Assembly (NCBI GenBank): GCA_963834305.1 | Contig: CAWIAX010000003.1 | Location: 2,112,536 to 2,176,535 of the forward strand | Origin: JACCXG01 sp963834305 | GTDB lineage: Bacteria; Acidobacteriota; Vicinamibacteria; Vicinamibacterales; 2-12-FULL-66-21 | Direction: 5' to 3' | DNA length: 64,000 bases | Part shown: positions 51,103 through 62,555 of the stretch, piece after piece | Layout of the letters: each line of letters starts with the position of its first letter | Position numbering within the stretch: the stretch's first letter is position 1 | Made by a program: the position numbers and the translations under genes | The notes under the pieces: generated by a model | What the model was told of the DNA's origin: nothing | The model's database searches: none | The model's input: the letters and a program-made list of their open reading frames with translations, nothing else

Positions 51103-52849
51103 CCACGCCCCGCGCAGTCACCGCGCACCACGCACGCCTCCTGCTGACAGCAGCCGGCGCGATCGCGCTGGTCATCCTCCTCAGCGGCGCCGCCGCGCAG
51201 GCGCCGCCGCCGCTCGGGTTCTCGTTCACCGAGATCGCGGCACGCGCCGGGCTGACGGCTCCCACCATCTACGGCGGCCGCGACTCGAACCGCTATCTGC
51301 TCGAGACGACCGGCTGCGGCGCCGCCGCGCTCGACTACGACGGCGATGGCTGGATGGACCTGTTCCTCGTCAACGGCACCACGCTCGAGGGGTTCCCGGA
51401 AGGAGCAGGCGCCGACGAGCCACCTGTATCGCAACCGCCGCGACGGCACCTTCGAGGACGTCACCGCCAGGGCCGGGCTCGCGCTCGCCGGCTGGGGGCA
51501 GGGCGCCTGTGCCGGCGACTACGACAACGACGGGCAGGACGACCTGTTCGTCACCTACTGGGGCACCAACCGCCTGTTCCGCAACCGCGGCAACGGCACG
51601 TTCGAGGAGACCACGCAGGCGGCCGGGCTCGAGGTGTCGCGCCGGCGCTGGGGGGCCGGCTGCGCGTTCCTCGACTACGACCGCGACGGCCGGCTCGACC
51701 TCTTTGCCGGCAACTACATCGATCTCGACCTCGCCACCGCGCCGGTGCCCGAATCGGGCCTGTGCCGCTACAAGGGCGTCGCCGGTCGCCTGCGGCCCGC
51801 CCGGCCTCACCGGCGGGAAGAACCTGCTCTATCGCAATCTCGGCGGCGGGAAATTCGCCGATGTCTCGGCGGCCTCGGGCATCGCCCGCGCCAGCGGCAC
51901 CTACGCGCTCGGCGCCAGCACGCTCGACTTCGACGACGACGGGTGGGTGGATCTGTACGTGGCGAACGACTCGAACCCGAGCGCGCTGTATCGCAACAAC
52001 CGCGACGGCACCTTCAGCGACATCGGCGTCGCCGCCGGCTGCGCCTACAGCCAGGACGGCAAGCCGCAGGCCGGCATGGGTGTCGCGGTGGGCGACTACG
52101 ACCGCGACGGCCGGATGGACATCTTCAAGACCAACTTCGCCGGCGACACCTCGACGCTGTACGCCAATGCCGGCGCCGGCAGTGCGAGGACCGGACGTTT
52201 GCCGCCGGGTTCGGGCGGAACACGCGCTGGCTGGGCTGGGGCGTCGGGTTCCTCGATCTCGACCTCGACGGCTGGCTCGACCTGTTCCTCGTCAACGGCC
52301 ACGTCTACCCGGAGGTCGCGCAGCTCAAGACCGAGGCGGGCTACCGCCAGCGCAAGGTCGTCTATCGCAACCGCGGCGACGGGCGGTTCGAGGACGTGAC
52401 CGAGCGGCTCGGACCGCCGGTGACGGTGGAGAAGGCCGGGCGGGGCGCGGCGTTCGTCGACATCGACAACGACGGCGACCTCGACGTGCTCGTCAACAAC
52501 GTGCACGACACGCCCGATCTCTTCCGCCTCGACGTGCGTGAGCCGCGCAGCTGGTCGGCGCGTGCGCCTGGTCGGCGTGCAGTCCAACCGGAGCGCCATC
52601 GGGGCGCGCGTCCGCCTGACCGCCGGCGGCGCGACGCAGGTGGAAGAGGTGCGCGGCGGCGGCAGCTACTATTCGCAGAACGATCCGCGGCCCCACTTCG
52701 GCCTCGGCGCCGCCTCCCGCATCGATCGGCTCGAGGTCCGGTGGCCCAACGGGCTCGAGGAGGCGTGGGAGGGACTCGAGGTGAATCGCGTGCTGACGCT
52801 GACGGAAGGGTCCGGCCAGGCGGTCACGCCGGCGGGAGGCGTGCGGTGA
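51099..52849 (+). CDS. CRTAC1-like secreted propeller protein (FG-GAP + ASPIC/UnbV), four frame breaks
   Basis: A 582-residue exported protein (corrected) with an N-terminal hydrophobic segment. Repeated FG-GAP/VCBS calcium motifs follow: LDYDGDGWMDLFLVNG, GDYDNDGQDDLFVTYWG, LDYDRDGRLDLFAGNY, LDFDDDGWVDLYVAND, LDLDLDGWLDLFLVNG and VDIDNDGDLDVLVNN. A C-terminal ASPIC/UnbV domain follows: NRSAIGARVRLTAGG, GGSYYSQNDPRPHFGLG and VRWPNGLEEAW. The frame moves near 51416, 51781 and 52560 (one extra base each) and near 52182 (one missing). Net correction gives 1749 bases. The GTG start overlaps the TPR stop. Family members are secreted; the molecular function is unknown. Confidence 0.85.
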
Positions 52850-53895
52850 CCCGCCGGGCCGCCGGCCTGCTGATCCTGTCCGCGGCGCTGCACGGTGCCC
52901 TGGCGCCGCCGGTTGTGTCACAGACAGCCGCGCCCACGCAGGCAGCAACCCCGGCTGACGATCTGCAGGAGATTCGCCGCCTGATCAACGCCGGCGCGGC
53001 GGGGGAGGCGCTCGAGCGCCTGCGCACGCTGCCGCCCACGGACGACCCGGCGCGACGGGCGCGGGTGGCGCTGCTCTCGGGCGTGGCGCACTATCATGCG
53101 GACGATCCCGCGCGCGCGGCGGCGGCGTTGTCCCCGGTCGTCGATTCGCTGCCGCCCGACTCCACCGGACGGCGCGAGGCGGACCAGATCCTCGGCCTGG
53201 CCAGCGTTGTCCTCGGCAGGTACGCGGAGGCGGTGCCGCGGCTCGAGGCAACGCGGCGCTGGGCCGGCGACACTCCCGAGCTGCTCTACGCGCTGGCCCA
53301 GGCCTACATCCAGACGCAGCGGCCGGATCCGGCGCGGGCGGTGCTCGCCACGATCTACCAGGTGCCGGCGGAGTCGGCGGCGGCGCACCTCATTGCGGCG
53401 CAGGTGATGGTCCGGCTCGAGATGGAGCCGCAGGCGGAAGCGGAGCTGACCAGGGCGCTCGCGCTGGATCCCAAGCTGCCGCAGGCCAGCTTCCTGCTCG
53501 GGCAGCTGGCGCTCTTCCGCGGCCGTTTCGAAGACGCGATTGCGCACACGCGGCGCGAGCTCGCCGTCAACCCGCTCAACGCCACCGCGCTGTCGCAGCT
53601 GGGCGATGCGTACGTGCGCCAGGCGAAGTGGGAGGAGGCGATCGCCACGCTGCAGCGATCGATCTGGCTCAACCCGTACTACAGCGCCCCCTACATCCTG
53701 ATGGGGCGCGCCTACATGAAGACCGATCGGCTGCCGGCCGCCGAAGGGATGCTGCGGCGTGCCGTCCAGTACGACCCGAACAATCGCGCGGCGCACTATC
53801 TGCTCGCGCAGGTGCTGCAGCAGCTCGGGCGCGCCGAGGAGGCGCAGCGCGAGTTCGAGACGGCCGAGCGGCTGCGCGTGCCGCGCGGCCTGTGA
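52846..53895 (+). CDS. Exported TPR-repeat protein
   Basis: A 349-residue intact protein. The signal peptide runs to about VVSQTAAP. A weakly structured N-terminal helical pair (LQEIRRLINAGAAGEALERL) precedes about six TPRs, the clearest being QASFLLGQLALFRGRFEDAI, LSQLGDAYVRQAKWEEAIAT and YILMGRAYMKTDRLPAAEGM. It begins with a GTG overlapping the preceding stop and its own stop is overlapped by the next GTG. It is the second TPR in an alternating TPR-CRTAC1 operon, shorter than the first and not an obvious recent copy. Confidence 0.87.
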   Translation: MTRRAAGLLILSAALHGALAPPVVSQTAAPTQAATPADDLQEIRRLINAGAAGEALERLRTLPPTDDPARRARVALLSGVAHYHADDPARAAAALSPVVDSLPPDSTGRREADQILGLASVVLGRYAEAVPRLEATRRWAGDTPELLYALAQAYIQTQRPDPARAVLATIYQVPAESAAAHLIAAQVMVRLEMEPQAEAELTRALALDPKLPQASFLLGQLALFRGRFEDAIAHTRRELAVNPLNATALSQLGDAYVRQAKWEEAIATLQRSIWLNPYYSAPYILMGRAYMKTDRLPAAEGMLRRAVQYDPNNRAAHYLLAQVLQQLGRAEEAQREFETAERLRVPRGL

Positions 53896-55607
53896 ACAGC
53901 AGCGCTGCCGGCGCCGTCTTCGCGGCCATCGCGCTGATCGTGTCGGGCCAGGCCGAACGGCAGCCGGCCTGGCCGGTCCGGTTCACCGATGTCGCGGCCG
54001 CCGCCGGGCTCACGCATCCCAGCGTCTACGGCGACGTCGATCGCAAGCGTTTCATCATCGAGACCAATGGGTGCGGCACCGCGTTCATCGACTACGACCG
54101 CGACGGCTGGGTGGACGCGCTGGTCCTGAGCGGCACCCGCCTCGAGCCTGGCGGCCGCCGCGACACGGTGTGGCCGGCGAACGAGGCGCCACGCACCAGG
54201 CTCTACCGCAACAGGCACGACGGCACCTTCGAGGATGTGAGCGGCCGATCCGGACTGGACCGCATCGGCTGGGCATCGAGCGTCTGCGCCGGCGACTTCG
54301 ATCGCGACGGCTGGATCGATCTGTTCGTGACCTACTACGGCCAGAACGCGCTCTACCGCAACGTGAAGGGAGTCCGCTTCGAGGACGTGACCGCGGCGGC
54401 CGGGCTGTCCACGAAGGCGCAGCGCTGGGGCTCGGGCTGCAGCTTCCTCGACTACGACCGCGACGGCGATCTCGATCTGTTCGTCGCGAACTACCTCACG
54501 TTCGATCTGGCGGCCGCGGCGGAGCCCGGCCAGGGGGCCAACTGCGTGTGGAAGGGGATTCCGGTCAACTGCGGGCCGAAAGGGCTGCCGACCGATACGA
54601 ACCTGCTCTACCGGAATCGCGGGGACGGCACCTACGAAGACGTCTCCGCGGCGTCGGGCATCGCGCGGGTCACCGGCCGCTATCCGATGACGGCGCTGTC
54701 CGCCGATCTCGACGAAGACGGGTGGACGGATCTCTACGTCGCCTCGGATTCGACCGCGGCAATCCAGTACCGCAACAATCGCGACGGCACCTTCACCGAC
54801 GTCGCGCTGCAGAGCGGCACCGCGTTCAACGAGCAGGGCAACCCGCAGGCGGGCATGGGCGCGGCGATCGGCGACGTCAACCAGGATGGCCGCCTGGATC
54901 TGCTCAAGACGCATTTCGCCGACGACATTCCGGCGCTGTATCTGAACCTCGGGCGGGGCGGGTTCGAAGATGCGGCGGTCGCGGCGGGGCTGGCCGTGCA
55001 GAACCGCTACGTGCAGTGGGGGGCGGGGCTGCCGGATCTCGACAACGACGGGCAGGCCGACGTGTTCTACGTCACCGGGCACGTCTACCCCGAAGTCGAG
55101 CGGGTCCTGCCGCAGTATCCGCACCGGGGGCCGCGCGTCGTCTTTCGCAACGCCGGCGGCGGCCGGTTCACCGACGTCACTGGCGACAGCGGGAGCGGCG
55201 CCACGACGGCGCGATCGAGCCGCGGCGCGGCGTTCGGCGACTTCGACAACGACGGCGACGTGGACGTGCTGGTGATGAACATGAACGCCCCGCCGTCGCT
55301 GCTGCGCAACGACTACGCCGGGCCGAACGGCTGGCTGGCGATCCGGCTCGAAGGCACCGTGTCGAACCCCACCGCGATCGGCGCGACGGTGACGGTCACC
55401 GCGGGCGGGCGGCGGCAGGCGCGCGCGGTCGTCAGCCAGTCGAGCTACTACTCGCACGACGATCTCCGCCTGCATTTCGGTCTCGGCACCGCGGTGCGCG
55501 CGGAACGGGTCGAGGTGCGCTGGCCGAACGGCCAGCAGCAGACGCTGCTCGACGTCGCCGGCCGCCAGACGCTGGTCGTGAAGGAACCGCTTCCACCCGC
55601 ACGTTAG
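53892..55607 (+). CDS. CRTAC1-like secreted propeller protein (FG-GAP + ASPIC/UnbV)
   Basis: A 571-residue intact paralogue of the CRTAC1 protein at 51099. It has a hydrophobic N-terminus, then ITETNGCG-like FIIETNGCGTAFIDYDRDGW. The FG-GAP repeats are GDFDRDGWIDLFVTYYG, LDYDRDGDLDLFVANY, ADLDEDGWTDLYVASD, GDVNQDGRLDLLKTHF, PDLDNDGQADVFYVTG and GDFDNDGDVDVLVMNM. The ASPIC/UnbV tail is PTAIGATVTVTAGG, SYYSHDDLRLHFGLG, VRWPNGQQQTLL. Both copies keep the central Cys-containing KGIPVNCGPKGL segment. The GTG overlaps the TPR stop. Likely calcium-binding and extracytoplasmic; role unknown. Confidence 0.9.
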   Translation: MNSSAAGAVFAAIALIVSGQAERQPAWPVRFTDVAAAAGLTHPSVYGDVDRKRFIIETNGCGTAFIDYDRDGWVDALVLSGTRLEPGGRRDTVWPANEAPRTRLYRNRHDGTFEDVSGRSGLDRIGWASSVCAGDFDRDGWIDLFVTYYGQNALYRNVKGVRFEDVTAAAGLSTKAQRWGSGCSFLDYDRDGDLDLFVANYLTFDLAAAAEPGQGANCVWKGIPVNCGPKGLPTDTNLLYRNRGDGTYEDVSAASGIARVTGRYPMTALSADLDEDGWTDLYVASDSTAAIQYRNNRDGTFTDVALQSGTAFNEQGNPQAGMGAAIGDVNQDGRLDLLKTHFADDIPALYLNLGRGGFEDAAVAAGLAVQNRYVQWGAGLPDLDNDGQADVFYVTGHVYPEVERVLPQYPHRGPRVVFRNAGGGRFTDVTGDSGSGATTARSSRGAAFGDFDNDGDVDVLVMNMNAPPSLLRNDYAGPNGWLAIRLEGTVSNPTAIGATVTVTAGGRRQARAVVSQSSYYSHDDLRLHFGLGTAVRAERVEVRWPNGQQQTLLDVAGRQTLVVKEPLPPAR

Positions 55608-55698
55608 GCCGACGATCTCGCGCGCGCCCGTCAGTCATCGTCCGCGCCGCCGGCGATCGAGCCCATCCACGCCGCGGCCGCTCGTCCATTCAAATTCC

Positions 55699-55727
55699 TT
55701 GACGCGCTTCGCGCGGCTCACTATGTT
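55699..55727 (+). promoter_or_regulatory. Sigma70-type promoter of the Oar-like receptor
   Basis: TTGACG (55699-55704) and TATGTT (55722-55727) are separated by exactly 17 bases. The -35 matches consensus at five of six and the -10 at four of six positions. It is the clearest promoter in the window. An AAGGAGG Shine-Dalgarno (55755-55761) precedes the ATG by four bases, giving a leader of about 30 bases. Confidence 0.65.
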
Positions 55728-55765
55728 GATGCCGGCTTTCAGTCGCGCGGCGTCAAGGAGGGGCT

Positions 55766-58700
55766 ATGGGACGCGTCTCCGTCATTGGTCGTAGGGTATT
55801 GAGTGCAGGGGTACTCGGACTGCTTGTTCTTGCACTGCCGGCGATGCTGCCCGCATCGGCACGTGCCCAGGCGGTTTACGGCAGCATCGGTGGCACCGTC
55901 ACGGATCCCTCCGGCGGCATCCTCCCCGGGGTGACCGTCACCATCGTCAGCCTCGACCGGCAGACTACCGACAGCGTGGTCACCAACGAGTCGGGGATGT
56001 TCTCGAAGGAGCGCCTGCTGCCGGGCGCGTACAAGGTTACCGCCGAGCTCGGCGGCTTCAAGTCAGCCGTCCTGCCGCGCGTCGAGGTCGGCGTCGATTC
56101 ACGGACGCCCGTCGAATTCACGCTCGAGGTCGGCCAGATCTCCGACGAAGTCACCGTCACCGGCGGCGCCACGCTGCTGACCACCGATCGGGCGGACGTG
56201 GCGACGCGGTTCGACTCCCGCCAGATCACGGACCTGCCGGTCCTCGACCGCAACTTCACCAAGTTCCTGCTGCTCACCCCCGGCACCCAGCAGCTGCAGT
56301 GGCAGCATGCCGCCAGCGAGAACCCGCAGGGGTCGACGCAGACGATGGTCAACGGCCAGCATTTCAGCGGCACCGCCTATCAGCTCGACGGCACCGAGAA
56401 TCGCGACCCCATCCTCGGCATCATCGTCATCAACCCGACGCTCGAGTCGATCGGGGAAACCAAGATCACGTCGCAGAACTACGACGCCGAGTTCGGGCTG
56501 GCGGCGGCTGGCGTGGTCTCGGTGCAGACGCGGTCGGGCACCAACAACCTCCGCGCCAGCGCCTTCGAGTTCTTCCAGAACGACAAGCTGCAGTCGCGCA
56601 ATCCGTTCACGCAGTTCCAGCGCGATCCGCTGACCGGCCGCTTCCTGCCCGAGACCAGCCGCCACCAGTTCGGCGGGTCGCTCGGCGGGCCGCTGGTGCA
56701 GAACAAGTGGTTCTTCTTCGGCGACTACCAGGGCACGCGCGCCACCCAGGGCGGCTCGCGCCTGCTCTCGGTGCCGACGGCGGCGGCGCGCACCGGCGAC
56801 CTGAGCGCCTACGGCGTCGCCATCTACGATCCGGCGACCGGCCAGCAGTTCCCGGGCAACCGCATCCCGCAGAACCGGCTGTCGCCCCAGGCCCAGGCGC
56901 TGCTCAACCTGATCCCGCTGCCGAACGCCGAGGGGCGCGAGAACGGCACGCGCGACAACTTCGTGGCGTCGGACTCGGAGTCGTTCGACGAGAACTCGAT
57001 GAACGTGCGCATCGACGGGCGCTTCTCGAACCGCCTCAACACCTTCGGCCGCTACAGCCTCGGGCGATTTCTTCCGCGACGGCCCGACGGCGTTCGGGCA
57101 GGGCGGCGGGCAGGAGCTCGTCAGCCTGGGCGGCGCCTCCGACGTGCGCAACCAGAGCCTGGCCTACGGCATGGACTACACGTTGTCGTCGACCATGCTG
57201 GCCGACTTCCGCTTCGGCTATCTTCCAGTACAACGTCAACGTGCTGCCGTTCGACTACGGCACGCGGCCGGCCGCCGACGCCGGCATTCCCGGCCTGAAC
57301 AACGACGCGACGTTCAGCTCGGGGCTGCCCGCGGGATTCGTCGAGGGGCCGGTCGGCGCCTTCAACTTCGGCTCGGGTCTCGGCGTGAACCGCTGCAACT
57401 GCCCGCTCGATCAGAACGAGAAGCAGTTCCAGGTCGTCGGCAACCTGACCAAGATGCGCGGCAACCACAGCTTCAAGTTCGGCGTGGACGTCCGGCGCGC
57501 CTACAACCTGCGGGTGCCGAGCGACGCGCACCGCTCGGGCGAGCTGACGTTCGCCACCAACCGCACGTCGCTCAACGGGGCCGGCGGGCTCGGCCTCGCC
57601 ACCTTCCTGATTGGCGACGTGACCAAGCTGCGGCGCTACGTGAGCGCCAACACCGACGCGCGCGAGCGCCAGTGGCGCCACTTCTACTACGCGCAGGACA
57701 CCTGGCGCGTGAGCTCGAAGGCGACCCTGAGCTACGGCCTCCGGCTCGACGTCATCAACCCGCAGACGCTCAACGAACCGGGCAACGGCGGCTTCCTCGA
57801 CCTCGGCACCGGCGACATCCGCGTCGCCGGCATCGGCGACATCCCGCTCGACGGCGGCGTCGAGAACAAGCTGAACTGGGCGCCGCGCCTCGGCGCCACC
57901 TATGCCGCTCACCGAGAAGACCGTGCTGCGTGGCGGTTACGGCCGGGTCTACGACATCGGCGTGTTCGGATCCATGTTCGGCCACAGCGTCACCCAGAAC
58001 CTGCCGGTCCTGGCCGTGCAGGAGCTGAACCCGCCGTCGAACTTCGATCGCGTCTTCACGCTCGCCTCCGGGCCGCCGTCGCCGACGACGCCGGCCATTC
58101 CGCCGTCGGGGCGGTTCCCGCTCCCGAACGGGGTGTTCTCGCGCGCGCTGCCGGAGCAGCAGCGGCCGCCGACGGTGGACGCCTTCAACGTCACGGTGCA
58201 GCACCAGCTGACCTCGACGCTGTCGGTCGAAGCCGGCTACGTCGGCAACCGCGGCCGCGACGTGTTTGCCGGCGATGGACCGGACATCAACGTCAACCAG
58301 GCGTCGCTCAACGGCTACCTGAGCGGCGTGCCGCGCAACAACCGCCGCCCCTTCTTCAACAAGTTCGGCTGGACGCAGGACATCGCTTATTTCTGCAACT
58401 GCGCCTCCAACTCCTACGACTCGCTGCAGGCGAAGCTGACCAAGCGGTTCTCGTCGGGCTATTCGGCCAACGTCAACTACACGCTGCAGAAGGCGCGGCA
58501 GCACGGCGGCGATCAATTCGAGACCGACCTGCCGGAGCATCGCGGACTGTATTTCAGCGACCTCGAGTACGGCGCGCCCGACTGGGACCGTGTGCACAGC
58601 TTCGTCTTCTCGCTGGTGGCGGAGATCCCGTTCGGGCAGGGGCGGCGCTATCTGACGAATGCCTCGACCGCCATGGACGCGCTGATCGGCGGCTGGCAGT

Positions 58701-59170
58701 TCAACACCAACACCACGATCCAGAGCGGGCTGCCGTTCAACGTGACGTACCGCGACGCCGGGCAGGATCGGGACGCCGGACCGAACCGGCCCGATCTGAT
58801 CGGCGATCCCGAGGGCCCCAGGAACCGCGACCAGTGGTTCAACACGGCGCCCATCGGCGCCTCGGGCAGTGCCTTCGGCCGCCCGGCGCGCGGCACCTTC
58901 GGCAACCTGCCGCGCAATGCGCTGCGCGGCCCGGGCTACTGGCGGACCGACGCGTCCCTCTTCAAGCACATCGGCTTTGGCGACGGGCGCGACCTCGAGC
59001 TGCGGGTCGAGGTGGTCAACCTGTTCAACCACGTCAACCTGGGGAACCCGGACGGTGAGATCGGCGTGCCCGGCAACCTGAACGCGAACGCCGGGCGCAT
59101 CACGTCCACGGCATACGGGAACGCGGACCCGCAGCGCAACTTCCAGTTCGCGGCGAAGATCCGGTTCTGA
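55766..59170 (+). CDS. Oar-like TonB-dependent receptor, three frame breaks
   Basis: An outer-membrane receptor of 1133 residues (corrected). It has a signal peptide to LPASARAQ, a carboxypeptidase-regulatory domain (YGSIGGTVTDPSGGILPGVT, YKVTAELGGFKSAV), a plug-like domain (ITDLPVLDRNFTKFLLLTPG; VNGQHFSGTAYQLDGTENRD) and a long beta-barrel with many aromatic-ended strands, ending with Phe (NFQFAAKIRF). One extra base occurs near 57063, 57221 and 57905; removing them gives 3402 bases. This family in Acidobacteriota probably imports or binds large substrates. A promoter lies directly upstream and a strong terminator directly downstream, so it is transcribed alone. Confidence 0.88.
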
Positions 59171-59227
59171 CGGAACGCGGAGTAACACTCCGCGCCACGC
59201 GGCTGCGTCAGGATGCAGCGCGTACAG

Positions 59228-59258
59228 AAAAAGGAGGAGCCTCAGGCTCCTCCTTTTT
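59228..59258. terminator. Perfect-palindrome bidirectional terminator
   Basis: A perfect 14-base-pair stem (AAAAAGGAGGAGCC, 59228-59241, with its complement 59245-59258) and a three-base loop. A-run and T-run at the ends give a U-tract in either direction. It follows the receptor stop by 57 bases and separates it from the FG-GAP gene. Confidence 0.88.
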
Positions 59259-59335
59259 CGATCCAGCGCTCGTCCCCGCCGGGCCGCCTTGCCACTTCTT
59301 CCTTTTTGTATCCGATGGGAGAAGCTGATTGTCAT

Positions 59336-62309
59336 ATGAGAGCTGACATGCGGACCTTGGCCCATCTCCTCGCCGTGTTCGTGTGCTGCGCGCCTCCGGC
59401 TATCGCGCAGATTTCTCCGACCTTCGCGACCGCCGACTTCACAGCCGCGTCCAGGCCGCGTGCGATCGCGCACGCCGACTTCGACAGGGACGGCTGGCTC
59501 GACGTCGCCACCGCCGGTCACGACGGCATAGCGGTCCTCCTGAACAACGAGGGCCATGGCTTCGGCAGCCGCTACCGGAGTGCGTCCCCTGGCGGCGGCG
59601 CCTTCGATCTTGCCGCCGGCGACCTCAACCGCGACGACATACCGGACCTGGTCGTCGCGCAGGCCGACGGCAACACCGTGGACGTCCATCTCGGCAACGG
59701 CGACGGTACCTTCGTCGCGCCGCTCCGTATCCCAATCGCCGGTGGCAGTCCCCGCGGCATTGCGCTGGTCGATCACGATGGTGACGGCACACTCGACATC
59801 ATCGCCACGGAATACGCGACCAACGCGTGGCGGATCCTCTACGGCAACGGCGCGGGCGCCTTCGACAGGCAGGCTCGGTTCGGCGCCATCGCCCGTCCTC
59901 AGGGCGTGCTGGCGGCCGATTTCAACCGGGACGGCCGGCCCGATGTCGCGATCGCCGGCGCGGGCATCGACCTCGTCGCCGTGTTCTTCAGCACGTCGAG
60001 CGGCGGGCATGTGCAGCGCAATGTGTCCGTCCGCGGCGCCGTCAACGTCCTGGCGGCCGGCGACTACAACCACGACGGCTGGCTCGATCTCTCGGCAGCC
60101 TCCTCGTCGAACAGTGAGATCTACACCCTGATCGGAGGACCGTCAGGACTGACGTGGAGCCTCACCACGGCCTCGGGATCTTCGCCGCGCGGCATCGTCG
60201 CCGCCGACGTGAACCAGGACGGCCGCCTGGATCTGATGACGGCAAACCGCGCGTCGAGCACGGTCAACGTGCACCTCGGCACCGGCTCGGGCACCTTCGG
60301 GGCCGCGCAGGCGGTGCCCGCCGGTTCGGGGAGCCGGGCCCTGGCCGCCGGCGACTTCGACCACGACGGGCGGGTCGATCTCGTCACCGTCAACGAATCG
60401 GCCAGCACGGCGACCCTGCTCGTGAACACGACGCCGTTTGTCGCGCCGGCGTTCCGGTTCACTCGTCAAGTCTTCGACGGCAATCCTGGTTTCAGTGGTC
60501 CGTACGGGCTCGAGACCGGCGACTTCGACCGCGACGGCCGGCTCGACGTCGTGACCTGGGCCAACGGCATCGTCGTACGCCTCGCGGCAGGGAGCAAGGC
60601 CACGATCACCACGGCCGCCGTGAACGACGTCGTCGTCGCGGACATCAACCGCGACGGCGCGTTCGACCTGGCATCGGCCGACTTCCATCGACGAGAGGTA
60701 CGGGTCTTCCTGAACCGGGGAGACGGCACGTTCGCTCAGGGGCTGCAGGCGTTCGCCGGGTTCGTGAGTGGGCTGGCAAGCGCGGACTTCAACCGCGATG
60801 GCCACGCCGACCTCGTCGTGCAGGAAACCTCGTCGGACCAGGGCCTGCGGATCCTGCTCGGCCGCGGGGACGGCACCTTCGAGGATGGCGGGACCACCTT
60901 TCTCGACTCGTTCCTGCAGCAGTTCGTCACCGCCGATCTCGATCGGGACGGCGACGTCGATATCGTTGGCGCGAGCGCGGATCCGGCCGGCTTCGTGGTG
61001 TGGTACGGGAAGGGTGACGGCACCAGTTCGCGAGTCGTCAGCTATTCGATGCCGAGCAACCTCGCCGACGTCGCCGTCGGCGACTTGAACGAGGACGGCG
61101 TGCTCGATCTCATTACCGCCTACGATTTCTCGGTGTACGTGCGGCTCGGGCTGGCGGCCGGCGGCTTTGGCGCTCCCACCGAGCATCCGGCGGCCCTTCG
61201 TCGCAGCGGGGTGTTCGTCTACGACATCGGCGTCGGCGACGTGAATCTCGATGGTCACCTCGACGTCCTCACCAACGACGCCGACATCCTCTTCGGCAAC
61301 GGCGACGGCAACTTCACCTTCGATGCCCGCTCGGGCTTCGACGGCTACTATCAGGATCCGGAGGTGGCTGACGTAAACAGCGATGGTTTACAGGACCTGC
61401 TCTTCAACCAGGGGGGCGGCCTGCTCGTCATGCTCAACGAACGCGGTGGCACGAATCGCCAGCCGACCGTCAGCGCGGGCGCCGATTTCACAGTGTCCTA
61501 TCCCGCCGTCAACGGCTATGGCGACGATTATTCGATCGATGCCAGCGGTGAAGATCCCGATTTGCACGAATTGCGGTTCGAGTGGCGCGACAGCGCCGGG
61601 ACCGTGCTGTCGACTGAACAGAGCTTCTGGCCGCAGGGGCTGCCGGCCGGACGCCACACCTTCACGGTCACGGCGTACGACGGGCGTGGCGGCCACGCGT
61701 CCGATTCAATGGTGCTCACCGTCCTGCCCTACGAGGAGATCTACTTTCACACCTTCGATTTTGCGTCCCGCGGCGCCTGGCGGCGGCAGGCCGATGGCAC
61801 GGCTGCAAGCGGCGCTCTGGTTCGACATCCCAACGCCAATGCCCCGAAGGTCGCGGCGCCGCTGGCGAGCCCGACGAATTACATCGAGACAGACCTTCCC
61901 GGCCGACCCGACTCAGACCTATAAGCTCTGGATCCGCCTGAAGGCGGACGGTAATCACTGGTCGAACGATTCGGTGTTCGTCCAGTTCGAGGGGGCCACG
62001 GATCAGAACGGGGATCCTGTTTATCAAATCGGCACCACGTCGGGCCTGGCGGTCAATCTCGAGGAGTGCAGTGATTGCGGAATCTCGGGGTGGGGCTGGG
62101 AGGACGACGGCTGGGGTGCACGCGACCGGCTCGGCAGCGCCCGCGTCCGCTTCCCGAATGGCGTCGGCCGCATCCGCATCCAGACTCGAGAGGACGGGGT
62201 TTCGATCGATCAGGTGGTCCTGTCGTCGAACAGATACGCGGGCACTCGCCCCGGAACGGCGAAGAACGACACGACGATCCTGGTTCAGACCGTGCCTGGG
62301 GAACAATAG
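59336..62309 (+). CDS. Long exported FG-GAP/VCBS-repeat protein with PKD-like and C-terminal domains, one frame break
   Basis: A 990-residue secreted protein (corrected). The signal peptide ends near PPAIAQ. About thirteen FG-GAP repeats with D-x-D/N-x-D-G calcium loops follow (ADFDRDGWLDVATAGHDG, GDLNRDDIPDLVVAQADG, ADLDRDGDVDIVGASADP and others) up to about residue 690. Then comes a PKD-like Ig domain (PTVSAGADFTVSYPAVNGYG; FTVTAYDGRGGHASDSMVLT), and a C-terminal domain (TYKLWIRLKADGNHWSNDSV) like those in acidobacterial surface proteins, possibly carbohydrate-binding. One extra base near 61895 breaks the frame. Start chosen at 59336; ATG 59348 is an alternative. Confidence 0.82.
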
Positions 62310-62366
62310 CTGGTCTGACGCCCCCTCGTGGTGCTGGCACGCGCTCCTCGAGCAGTGAGCGGCGTG

Positions 62367-62555
62367 TCAGCTGAAGATCACGTAGGTGACGATCTGCGTC
62401 ACCGCGACGACGGTCGCCCAGAATTTCGTGGAGCGCCACCAGGGCCGTGGCGGCTCGGCTTCCGCGCCCGGCAGCCGTGGCGCCACATACCAGATCACGT
62501 ACAGGACCATTCCGTAGAGGGCGATGACGATGAGGGTGCCGGGTCCGACGGGCAT
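62367..62555 (-). CDS. Small two-helix membrane protein coupled to the SSS symporter
   Basis: A 62-residue protein with two hydrophobic segments (about residues 6-27, TLIVIALYGMVLYVIWYVAP, and 42-61, ending VAVTQIVTYVIFS) and a charged Pro/Arg-rich loop between them (PGAEAEPPRPWWRSTK). The ATG overlaps the symporter TGA by one base (TGATG), which implies translational coupling. I do not recognise a family. The position suggests an accessory subunit of the transporter, but this is inference only. Confidence 0.6.
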   Translation of the reverse strand: MPVGPGTLIVIALYGMVLYVIWYVAPRLPGAEAEPPRPWWRSTKFWATVVAVTQIVTYVIFS

